64,000 bases of DNA, from contig NZ_CP061368.1 in NCBI RefSeq assembly GCF_014725735.1, positions 1,937,225 through 2,001,224 on the forward strand, read 5' to 3'. The position numbers were made by a program, and so were the translations under genes. Positions 56,932 to 64,000 of the stretch are shown one piece after another (position 1 is the stretch's first letter; each line of letters starts with the position of its first letter). The DNA comes from Wenzhouxiangella sp. AB-CW3. Its GTDB lineage: Bacteria > Pseudomonadota > Gammaproteobacteria > Xanthomonadales > Wenzhouxiangellaceae. The notes beneath the pieces are model-generated. The model did not search any database, was not told where the DNA came from, and saw nothing but the letters and a program-made list of their open reading frames with translations.

Positions 56932-57521
56932 TCCGGGAAACCCTCCGCTTCGAGAAAATCGGTAACCAGCGATTCCGGCAGGGCCGGCACGTCCCCCCCG
57001 GCGGCATCCAGGTAATCGGCCAGATCATCCAGCCCCTCTTCATAGGACCGTCCGATCATCCCCGGCAGCAGCAGTCCCAGGTAACGTCCCACCAGGTCGA
57101 AGGTTCCAGACTGGATTCCCATGCCCCAGCGCACCCGGTATCCGTCCACATCGTCCTCGATCACGAACCAGCCCCGAGCCTGTCGGTCGCCGAACTCGAG
57201 CGCATAGTCAATTCGCTGCAAGGGATCGATGGATGTAATCCACATTCGGCTGGCCCCGACATCGGCCTCTTCCCGCCATACCAGGGTGCTGCCGATTCCC
57301 GACGGCCTGCCCTCCAGCCGAAACGAATCCGGCGCCTCGTCGGCCAGCCAGGGGCTCCACTGCGTGAAGTGACGCAGGTCCGAGAGTACCGCGAACAGAT
57401 TTTCGCGCGGATGATCGAACACCCGATCGCGCTCGACGGCAACCGTGCGTGGCAACATGAAACCGACGATCACCAGGACAATCACCACGGCCAGAAGTAT
57501 GACCAGCAGACGTCTGAGCAC
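56928..57521 (-). CDS. SRPBCC family (polyketide cyclase/dehydrase-like) protein
   Basis: A 197-residue protein with one N-terminal membrane helix (RRLLVILLAVVIVLVIVGFML) and a START-like SRPBCC domain: VAVERDRVFDHPRENLFAVL, FTQWSPWLADEAP, FVIEDDVDGYRVRWGM and LPGMIGRSYEEGLDDLADYL. GTG start at 57521, with a GGGGG run upstream. It is sandwiched between the rhomboid and DUF2520 genes on one strand and probably cotranscribed. The ligand is unknown. Confidence 0.82.
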   Translation of the reverse strand: MLRRLLVILLAVVIVLVIVGFMLPRTVAVERDRVFDHPRENLFAVLSDLRHFTQWSPWLADEAPDSFRLEGRPSGIGSTLVWREEADVGASRMWITSIDPLQRIDYALEFGDRQARGWFVIEDDVDGYRVRWGMGIQSGTFDLVGRYLGLLLPGMIGRSYEEGLDDLADYLDAAGGDVPALPESLVTDFLEAEGFPE

Positions 57522-57539
57522 GGTCAGCCCCCTTCCCGA

Positions 57540-58241
57540 TCAATGATGGCGGTCATGCTTCCAGGCATCGTGGTCGTGGTCCTGCTCCCATTCAAACTCA
57601 TTGTCCTCATCCTCTTCATCTTCCCAGTCATATCGCTTCAGGGGCGGCAGATCCCAGCGGCGATACAGCACGGCCATGATCACGCCAATCGCCATGCCAC
57701 TGGCGTGCAACTCCCAGCTGGTGCCCGGCTGAGTGGGCAATACACCCCAGACCATCGAGCCGTAGAAAAACCAGATCATCAGCGACACACCCACCGAGCG
57801 CAGGTCACGTCTCAGGATACCCGAGACGAACACGAAGGCCAGAATGCCGTATACCAGCCCGCTGGCACCAATATGGATGCTGGGCCGGGCAAAGATCCAG
57901 GCCAGGGCCGCCGAACCGATGTAGATGGCCGGCAAGGCCCGCAAGGCTGAATTGGGATAGAGAAACAGCATGGCCACGCCGCCGACAAACAGGGGCAGGC
58001 TGTTGGACGCGATATGAGTCAGACTGCCATGCAGCAGGGGCGTGGTCACGAGCCCGAGCAGACCGTCGGCCTCGCGTGGTCGCAGTCCGAACCTGGCCAG
58101 CTCCAGGCCCAGCAGGCGGTCGATCGCATAGACCAGCCAGACCACGGTCACGAAGACCAGCGTCAACCTTATGGCCAGGCGAAAATTGCTACGGGCCCGA
58201 TGCGACGCCGTGAATTCCGGATCGGGGGTACGCAGATCCAT
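57540..58241 (-). CDS. Rhomboid family intramembrane serine protease
   Basis: A 233-residue polytopic protease. The catalytic dyad is visible: S127 in IGASGLVYG (GxSG) and H179 in WELHASG, with H76 and N80 in THIASNS forming the oxyanion/HxxxN element. About six helices span 22-195. A C-terminal tail of about 40 residues is highly acidic and then His-rich (EDEEDEDNEF, HDHDAWKHDRHH) and could bind metal. It directly follows plsC: the two coding regions abut with no gap. Confidence 0.92.
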   Translation of the reverse strand: MDLRTPDPEFTASHRARSNFRLAIRLTLVFVTVVWLVYAIDRLLGLELARFGLRPREADGLLGLVTTPLLHGSLTHIASNSLPLFVGGVAMLFLYPNSALRALPAIYIGSAALAWIFARPSIHIGASGLVYGILAFVFVSGILRRDLRSVGVSLMIWFFYGSMVWGVLPTQPGTSWELHASGMAIGVIMAVLYRRWDLPPLKRYDWEDEEDEDNEFEWEQDHDHDAWKHDRHH

Positions 58242-58997
58242 CTATGCCTCGTGTCCCGTTCTCAGGCCTTCGGCAATGATCTCATGGGCTTGTCGACGGA
58301 GGTCACCGACATCTGCAGCCGACATCCCGGTGGTGTCGATGGGTGCGTGAAAGCGCAGGCGCACTCGGCCCGGCCGCAGTCTCAGGCTGTCGGCCGGCAG
58401 AATATCGCGGCTGCCGATCACCGACACCGGCAGCAGGGGCAACTGCTGGTCGATCGCCACCCGGAACGCGCCCTTCTTGAATCGCATCAGTTCCCCGCTG
58501 CGACTGCGAGTGCCCTCGGGAAAGAACATCAGTCCCGTGCCTGGTTTCAGCCGCTCAACGGCACGATTGATGGCGGTGCGCGCCTGGTCAGGATCGGAAC
58601 GGTTGATGAAGACATGTCCGATGGCGCGACAACCGGCGGCCACGAAGGGAATCCTTCCGACCTCGGCCTTGGCCACCCAGCGCAGATCCAGCCCGCTGAA
58701 TCCGTAGACCACCGGAATATCGAACTGACTCTGGTGATTGGCCACCACGACATAGGAGCGGGACGGATCGACCCCATCCAGTCCTTCCACCGAGACCCTG
58801 ACCGGGACCAGCCAGGCCAGCATTCGACCCCAGTTGGCGGCAATGCAGCGATTGGCCAGCCGGGGTGAAACCAGCAGCGCCAGCGGTACGGCAAGTACGG
58901 CACTGACCAGTGTCGTCAATGCGGCCAGTGGTACGTATACCAGCCACATCCAGATGGGATAGAGACGCGAGAGAAACGATGCGGGAGCGGAAGTCAT
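58242..58997 (-). CDS. plsC: 1-acyl-sn-glycerol-3-phosphate acyltransferase (PlsC family)
   Basis: Adds the second acyl chain to make phosphatidic acid. The 251 residues have N-terminal hydrophobic helices, the HX4D motif NHQSQFD (H88, D93), a second block with GFSGLDLRWVAKAE, the FPEGTRSRSGEL motif at about 159-170, and VSVIGSRDILP. The ATG is at 58997. A strong intrinsic terminator for hsp20 lies just upstream, so it is likely to start its own transcript, going on through the rhomboid gene. Confidence 0.93.
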   Translation of the reverse strand: MTSAPASFLSRLYPIWMWLVYVPLAALTTLVSAVLAVPLALLVSPRLANRCIAANWGRMLAWLVPVRVSVEGLDGVDPSRSYVVVANHQSQFDIPVVYGFSGLDLRWVAKAEVGRIPFVAAGCRAIGHVFINRSDPDQARTAINRAVERLKPGTGLMFFPEGTRSRSGELMRFKKGAFRVAIDQQLPLLPVSVIGSRDILPADSLRLRPGRVRLRFHAPIDTTGMSAADVGDLRRQAHEIIAEGLRTGHEA

Positions 58998-59085
58998 GGA
59001 TCGCTATCCTACACAAATCCCGCCGCAGCCGGTGCCCTGGAGGGAAGGTGGCCCCAGCCTCCCGGACCGACACGAAGCAACGACG

Positions 59086-59112
59086 AAAAAGGGGGCGTCA
59101 TGAGACGCCCCC
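59086..59112 (-). terminator. Intrinsic terminator of hsp20
   Basis: Read on the minus strand: a perfect 9-base-pair stem GGGGGCGTC and GACGCCCCC (59112-59091) with loop TCAT, followed directly by TTTTT (59090-59086). It lies 29 bases after the hsp20 stop codon. It is the only textbook Rho-independent terminator I found in the window. Confidence 0.92.
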
Positions 59113-59141
59113 CGGTATTGCGGTATCGGCGATTGCGCGAG

Positions 59142-59612
59142 TCAGGCCGCTTTGACCTTGCCCTTGCGCTCACCTTCCAGCAGACGTCCCGAACCGATCT
59201 CGATCTTGCGCGGCTTCATCTGTTCGGGCAGTTCACGCACCATGTCGATATGCAGCAGGCCGTTCTCCAGGCTGGCGCCATCCACCTTGACGTGGTCGGC
59301 AAGCTGGAAACGGCGCTCGAACGAACGCGTGGCGATGCCGCGATACAGAAACTCGCGATCCTCGTTGTCATCGCGCTCCTCGTGCTTGCTGCCCGAGATG
59401 GTCAGCGTGTTCTGCTCGCTGGTGATTTCAATCTCGTCCTCGCTAAAGCCGGCCACCGCCATGGTAATGCGGTAGCGATCCTCACCGAGCGACTCGACGT
59501 TATAGGGCGGATAGCCGTTGCTGTCCACGCGCGAGGCGTTAGTCAGCATGTCAGCCAGGCGATCAAAGCCAATCGCCGTCCGATACAGGGGAGAGAGATC
59601 AAACGTATTCAT
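59142..59612 (-). CDS. Small heat-shock protein Hsp20 (IbpA-type)
   Basis: Holdase of 156 residues binding aggregating proteins. It begins MNTFDLSPLYRTAIGFDRLAD as in IbpA, has the alpha-crystallin domain (about 36-130; YNVESLGEDRYRITMAVAGF, LTISGSK, LYRGIATRSFERRFQLADHV, LENGLLHIDM) and a C-terminal PRKIEIGS tail in place of the IxI motif. The ATG at 59612 lies 8 bases after AGGAGG. It has its own sigma32-type promoter, a leader folding like a ROSE thermometer, and its own terminator, so it is a complete heat-inducible monocistronic unit. Confidence 0.95.
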   Translation of the reverse strand: MNTFDLSPLYRTAIGFDRLADMLTNASRVDSNGYPPYNVESLGEDRYRITMAVAGFSEDEIEITSEQNTLTISGSKHEERDDNEDREFLYRGIATRSFERRFQLADHVKVDGASLENGLLHIDMVRELPEQMKPRKIEIGSGRLLEGERKGKVKAA

Positions 59613-59613
59613 A

Positions 59614-59641
59614 ACCGTATCCTCCTTTTGAAGCAATCGGT
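59614..59641 (-). promoter_or_regulatory. ROSE-like RNA thermometer hairpin over the hsp20 ribosome-binding site
   Basis: Minus-strand RNA: arm ACCGAUUGCUUC, loop AAAA, arm GGAGGAUACGGU, ending 1 base before the AUG. Pairing runs A-U, C-G, C-G, G-C, A.A, U.U, U-A, G.G, C-G, U-A, U.G, C-G. The ribosome site AGGAGG is wholly inside the stem and faces UUGCU with an opposed G.G, the signature of ROSE elements (U[U/C]GCU against AGGA) of small heat-shock genes. The weak internal mismatches would allow melting on heating. This is read from sequence and not tested. Confidence 0.65.
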
Positions 59642-59719
59642 CGAATTTTCAGGATGTGCCCGCCTGCGTGGAGGCCGGGCGTTGATTCGAGGTCCCGTTT
59701 CCGGCGACCTCGGTGATAG

Positions 59720-59747
59720 AGGTAGGGACGTGCTGGGGAATTTCAAG
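59720..59747 (-). promoter_or_regulatory. Sigma32 (RpoH) type promoter of hsp20
   Basis: Minus strand: CCC followed by CTTGAAA (59747-59741), exact to the RpoH -35 consensus, a 13-base spacer, and CCCTACCT (59727-59720) as a partial match to CCCCATnT. Transcription would begin near 59713, giving a leader of about 100 bases that includes a CGAGGTC/GACCTCG hairpin and the ROSE-like element. Confidence 0.65.
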
Positions 59748-59768
59748 GGGCTGGGGTTGGTGATGGCC

Positions 59769-59910
59769 AGAGGGGTGGATGGGAAGAGGGAGAGAGGGAG
59801 AGAGGGGTAGAGGAAGAGAGGGTAAAAGCACCGAGCTCCTGGCCCGTCTTCCCTCTTCCCCTCTACTCTTCATCCCCCTCTACCCTCCTCCCCCTCTACC
59901 CGTCCCCATA
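59769..59910. repeat. Purine/pyrimidine inverted repeat with 16-17-base units, upstream of hsp20 and over the greB stop
   Basis: The plus strand is almost pure purine from 59769 to about 59823 (GGGAAGAGGG, GAGAGGGGTAGAGG) and mostly pyrimidine from 59847 to 59910 (CCCTCTTCCCCTCTA, CCCCTCTACCC). The inner arms TAGAGGAAGAGAGGG and its near-complement CCCTCTTCCCCTCTA face each other across a centre near GAGCTC (59833). On the pyrimidine side the unit CCCCTCTAC recurs at 16-17-base spacing. One unit contains the greB stop codon. It could form a cruciform or triplex, or end greB transcription. Confidence 0.75.
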
Positions 59911-60369
59911 CTCCACCGCGATCACCGTCAGCGCACGCTCCCCCGAAGGCGTACGCACCACGGCCTCGTCGTCGATCGCCTTGCCCAGCAGGGCCCGGGC
60001 TACGGGTGAATCCACCGAGATCCAGCCGGCATCGGCATCGGTTTCGTCGGCACCGACGATTCGATAAGTCACCTTGCTGTTGTCTTCCTCTTCCAGGGTG
60101 ACGGTGGCACCGAAGAAGACTTTGCCCGGGTTGTCGGTGCGTGCTGCCACCGGCTGGACTTCGTCGAGGCGTTTCTGCAGGTAGCGGATACGCCGATCGA
60201 TCTCGCGCAACTGCTTCTTGCGATAAATGTACTCGGCGTTCTCCGAGCGATCACCTTCGGCGGCGGCCGCGGCCAGTGCCACGGTCACCTCGCGGCGAAG
60301 CTTCCAGCGCTGCTTGAGTTCATCCTGCAGCCGGCGGTGACCGGCTGCCGTGATATACGGTGAACGCAA
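59896..60369 (-). CDS. greB: Transcription elongation factor GreB
   Basis: Stimulates RNA cleavage by backtracked RNA polymerase. From the TTG at 60369 the 157 residues (E. coli GreB has 158) begin [18 protein letters not shown]. They form a coiled coil with the tip acidic residues in [20 protein letters not shown] (D40, E43), then a C-terminal domain [14 protein letters not shown] and [10 protein letters not shown]. The TTG has AGGTGG 8 bases upstream and lies 1 base after the fumC stop; a GTG at 60381 would overlap fumC. The stop codon lies in the purine-rich repeat. Confidence 0.93.
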   Translation of the reverse strand: MRSPYITAAGHRRLQDELKQRWKLRREVTVALAAAAAEGDRSENAEYIYRKKQLREIDRRIRYLQKRLDEVQPVAARTDNPGKVFFGATVTLEEEDNSKVTYRIVGADETDADAGWISVDSPVARALLGKAIDDEAVVRTPSGERALTVIAVEYGDG

Positions 60370-60370
60370 G

Positions 60371-61747
<1,377 letters not shown>

Positions 61748-61800
61748 GATTGAATTGGTCCTGGTCCTGGTTCTGGATTCTGGCAATGTGGGGTCCCCGG

Positions 61801-61954
61801 CAGGAGGTTCCCGACCTCCTGGATCGCGGGCAGCAGTTAAATCCCTGCAATTATCGGATTCCAGGCCATTTATTTCAATCGGATCTCTGACCGCCCGGAT
61901 ATCAGTGAACCGCCAAGTCCTGAATCCGCGTTTATCTGCGTTCGTCTGCGGCTT
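61801..61954. repeat. fumC/yihG-like intergenic region with hairpin and three tandem decamers
   Basis: The 263-base gap 61748-62010 has no gene. It holds a perfect 8-base-pair inverted repeat CAGGAGGT/ACCTCCTG (61801-61821, loop TCCCG) and, further on, three head-to-tail decamers TCCGCGTTTA, TCTGCGTTCG, TCTGCGGCTT (61925-61954). The stretch between (61840-61880) is comparatively AT-rich and is a likely place for the fumC promoter. Confidence 0.45.
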
Positions 61955-62010
61955 TCAAATCAAACCGGCAACCCGGTCCCTGGATGGATGGTTCGTGCGA
62001 AGATAGCCGA

Positions 62011-62901
62011 ATGTTTGCCGCTATCGTCTTCGCGCTTCGTGTCGCCGGCGCCACCGCGCTGCTGAGTCTCAACACAATTGTTCATGTCGGACCATTGCTA
62101 CTGGTGGCACTGGCCAAACTGGTCGTGCCCGGAAGACGCGTGCGTCGCGGGTTGGATCGGATGCTGATGGCCATTGCCGGCAGCTGGATCGGCGTGAATT
62201 CCTGGATGATCGATCACCTGACCACGACCCGCATCGAGGTCAGTGGCCTGCCCGAGCCCGATCCGGAGGGCCAGATGCTGGTGATCTGCAATCACCAGAG
62301 CTGGGTCGACATTCCGATTCTGCAAAAGCTGTTCAATCGCCGCTTGCCATTGCTGCGCTTCTTTCTCAAAAGGCAGCTGATCTGGGTCCCCCTGCTTGGC
62401 TTGGCCTGGTGGGCGCTGGACTTTCCTTTCATGAAGCGCCACAGCCGCGAGCAGATCAGGCGCCGACCGGAACTGGCTCGCGACGATGTACTGGCGACCC
62501 GCGCGGCCTGCGCCCGTTTCCGCGATCTGCCAGTAGCCATCGTCAACTTCGTTGAAGGCACCCGGTTCAGGCCTGCACGCCATGCCGCCCAGTCCTCACC
62601 CTATCGGCACCTGCTCAAACCCCGCGCAGGCGGTGTGGCGTTTACCTTTGATGCCATGGGTGATGCGCTGGAACGCATTGTCGATGTCACGATCGTCTAT
62701 CCGCACGGCCGGCCGCGCCTGGTCGACCTGTTTGCCAATCGTGTCAGGGAAGTCCGGGTCGCCATACAAAGCTACCCCGTGCCCGACTGGCTGCAAAGTG
62801 GCGACTACCTGGGCGATCCCGAGTTTCGCGACCGCGTACGCGACTGGATCAACACGCTCTGGCAGGAAAAGGACCAGCTTTACAGGCAATTGGCGCGTTG
62901 A
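62011..62901 (+). CDS. YihG-like lysophospholipid acyltransferase family protein
   Basis: A 296-residue membrane acyltransferase distinct from PlsC. N-terminal hydrophobic helices (VFALRVAGATALLSLNTIV, GPLLLVALAKLVVP) are followed by the HX4D motif NHQSWVDIPIL (H95, D100), FLKRQLIWVPLLGLAWWALDFPFMKRHS and the third motif NFVEGTRF. The layout is that of E. coli YihG, which can act as an accessory lysophosphatidic acid acyltransferase. The ATG at 62011 has no strong ribosome site. It stands alone between fumC (divergent) and the kinase. Confidence 0.87.
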   Translation: MFAAIVFALRVAGATALLSLNTIVHVGPLLLVALAKLVVPGRRVRRGLDRMLMAIAGSWIGVNSWMIDHLTTTRIEVSGLPEPDPEGQMLVICNHQSWVDIPILQKLFNRRLPLLRFFLKRQLIWVPLLGLAWWALDFPFMKRHSREQIRRRPELARDDVLATRAACARFRDLPVAIVNFVEGTRFRPARHAAQSSPYRHLLKPRAGGVAFTFDAMGDALERIVDVTIVYPHGRPRLVDLFANRVREVRVAIQSYPVPDWLQSGDYLGDPEFRDRVRDWINTLWQEKDQLYRQLAR

Positions 62902-63074
62902 GAGGGACATTGCAAGGCTGCGGGGTTATGGGCATGCTATCTTTGGCCAATAGCTAACCTGATTATTCGTATTTCACAGTCATACCCTGTTTTTTGCTTG
63001 GGCAAAGCGCAGTTGAAACCAAGGCCTAAAGTTGGCTGAAACATCTGCACAATCAGGTTGATCAACGAGGTGAC

Positions 63075-64000
63075 ATGGAAAGACTTGGCCGCTATCGGAT
63101 TACCCGTGAACTGGGTCGTGGATCGATGTCCATCGTCTACGAAGCCTTTGATCCTCATATTGATCGCCACCTGGCCATCAAGGTGCTGCGCGAACGTTAT
63201 GCCCGCGATGTAAAAAGCCGCCAGCGCTTTCTCCGCGAGGCACGGTCGGCCGGCGGCCTGAGTCATCCGGGCATTGTGACCGTCTTCGATGTAGGCCAGG
63301 CCGATGGCCTGCCCTACATGGTCATGGAAAGACTGCAGGGTCAGAGCCTGGATTCCTATCTTGAAGAAGTGCCGGCACTTGATGCACGACGTGTCATTGA
63401 AATCGGCATTCAGCTGGCCGGCGCTCTCCACTATGCCCATGAGCGAGGCATCGTGCATCGCGATGTCAAACCCTCCAACATCTTCATTGACCCCGAATCC
63501 GGGCTGGTCAAACTGGTGGATTTCGGTATCGCCGCCATTGATCGTCGACTGCGTGAAGGTCAGGCGGGCCAGGATGCGTCCATTGTCGGAACGCCGCGCT
63601 ACATGCCGCCGGAGCAGTTGCAGGGAGAACGCCCCGACCAACGCTCCGACCTCTACAGTCTGGGCGTGGTGCTGTACCGCGCGCTTTCCGGCCATCTGCC
63701 GTTCCAGGGCGAGCCTCTGGCCGCCCTGATCCGCCAGATCGTCAATGATGCCCCGCCACGCTTGAGCGCTCATGATCCCCACACTCCGGTGGAGCTGGTC
63801 GAGCTCGTGACTCGCCTGCTGGCCAAGGAACCGGAGGCCCGCCATGCCGACGGGGCCCTGATCCGGGAAGAACTGCAGGAAATTCGCTCTGACCTTGACC
63901 GGGGACTTCTGAAGCAGGCTCGCGGCGCAGCGCCCGCGTGGCGCTGGCCACTTGCCCTGAGCCTTTGCCTGGCGCTGGTTCTGGGCGCCGGACTCACCTG
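63075..64000 (+). CDS. Membrane-anchored eukaryotic-type Ser/Thr protein kinase (partial, runs off right edge)
   Basis: Hanks-type kinase; 308 residues are visible with no stop codon. The glycine loop is LGRGSMSIVYEA (13-24), catalytic Lys K36 in LAIKVL, alpha-C Glu E55, HRDVKPSN with D130, DFG at 149-151, and the activation segment ends VGTPRYMPPEQL. A hydrophobic helix begins at about 291 (WPLALSLCLALVLGAG), so an extra domain should follow outside the window. GAGGTGAC precedes the ATG. The 170-base gap upstream has a TTTTTT run at 62985-62990 behind a very short stem, perhaps a weak terminator for the acyltransferase gene. Confidence 0.94.
   Translation, partial: MERLGRYRITRELGRGSMSIVYEAFDPHIDRHLAIKVLRERYARDVKSRQRFLREARSAGGLSHPGIVTVFDVGQADGLPYMVMERLQGQSLDSYLEEVPALDARRVIEIGIQLAGALHYAHERGIVHRDVKPSNIFIDPESGLVKLVDFGIAAIDRRLREGQAGQDASIVGTPRYMPPEQLQGERPDQRSDLYSLGVVLYRALSGHLPFQGEPLAALIRQIVNDAPPRLSAHDPHTPVELVELVTRLLAKEPEARHADGALIREELQEIRSDLDRGLLKQARGAAPAWRWPLALSLCLALVLGAGLT

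Noticed and set aside
61925-61954. Decamer repeats considered as a CRISPR remnant
   Set aside because: Units are only 10 bases, directly adjacent without spacers, and no cas gene is near.

Overview
The window looks like a chromosomal, mostly housekeeping stretch of a GC-rich gammaproteobacterium. The evidence is gene content and order: divergent rluC/rne; an rluC-lol-comEC-exbBD-lpxK-kdsB-phosphatase order resembling Pseudomonas; mtaD-ubiG-phosphatase; efp divergent from epmB; accA-tilS; ftsK-lolA; and a FimX-like protein. A Xanthomonadales or Wenzhouxiangella-like relative is my best guess from style alone and would need a marker-gene tree. I see no rRNA or tRNA genes, insertion sequences, prophage or CRISPR arrays.

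Layout. 1-3342 (minus): succinate dehydrogenase sdhCDAB, cut at the left edge, preceded by a 57-residue SdhAF4-type assembly factor. 3388-5354 (plus): ygfZ and an acidic, secreted PhnD-like binding protein. 5398-19128 (minus): an almost gapless run rluC-lolF-lolD-comEC-exbB-exbD-msbA-lpxK-kdsB-phosphatase-uvrC-pgsA-methyltransferase, mostly envelope biogenesis (lipoprotein release, lipid A/Kdo and phospholipid synthesis) plus DNA uptake and repair. 19129-22498: a long structured leader and RNase E. 22551-29000: a GacA/UvrY-type regulator, sugar dehydrogenase, coaE, an atypical EF-G-like GTPase, a glycine-zipper protein and a degenerate GGDEF membrane protein. 28997-35429: an S9 peptidase, CsiV-like protein, MFS transporter, HIT protein, degenerate SDR, FmdB and Slp. 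35397-40457 (minus): efp-mtaD-ubiG-phosphatase-hslO-prenyl-synthase-like. 40552-48906: epmB, FimX-like, htpX, gluQ, accA, tilS, xseB and a DUF4124 protein. 48928-53016 (minus): ald, ftsK, lolA. 53280-56081 (plus): trxB, FemAB-like and aat. 56062-61747 (minus): fumC, greB, hsp20, plsC, rhomboid, SRPBCC and DUF2520. 62011-64000 (plus): a YihG-like acyltransferase and a Ser/Thr kinase cut by the right edge.

Functional links. fumC and the sdh genes are TCA-cycle enzymes; efp and epmB form a factor/modifier pair; lolA, lolD and lolF serve lipoprotein transport; msbA, lpxK and kdsB serve LPS; htpX, hslO and hsp20 serve protein quality control. Many genes overlap as ATGA, GTGA or TGATG, indicating translational coupling. 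Several convergent pairs abut or overlap.

The strongest non-coding signal is ahead of hsp20 (59614-59747): a sigma32-type promoter, a leader of about 100 bases, and a hairpin that sequesters the ribosome-binding site with the UUGCU/AGGA arrangement of ROSE RNA thermometers. Upstream of it is a purine/pyrimidine inverted repeat that contains the greB stop codon. I did not find a clear undescribed multi-gene system. The more unusual proteins are the PhnD-like protein with a long acidic linker, the EF-G-like GTPase without the usual G3 histidine, and several degenerate-motif paralogues.
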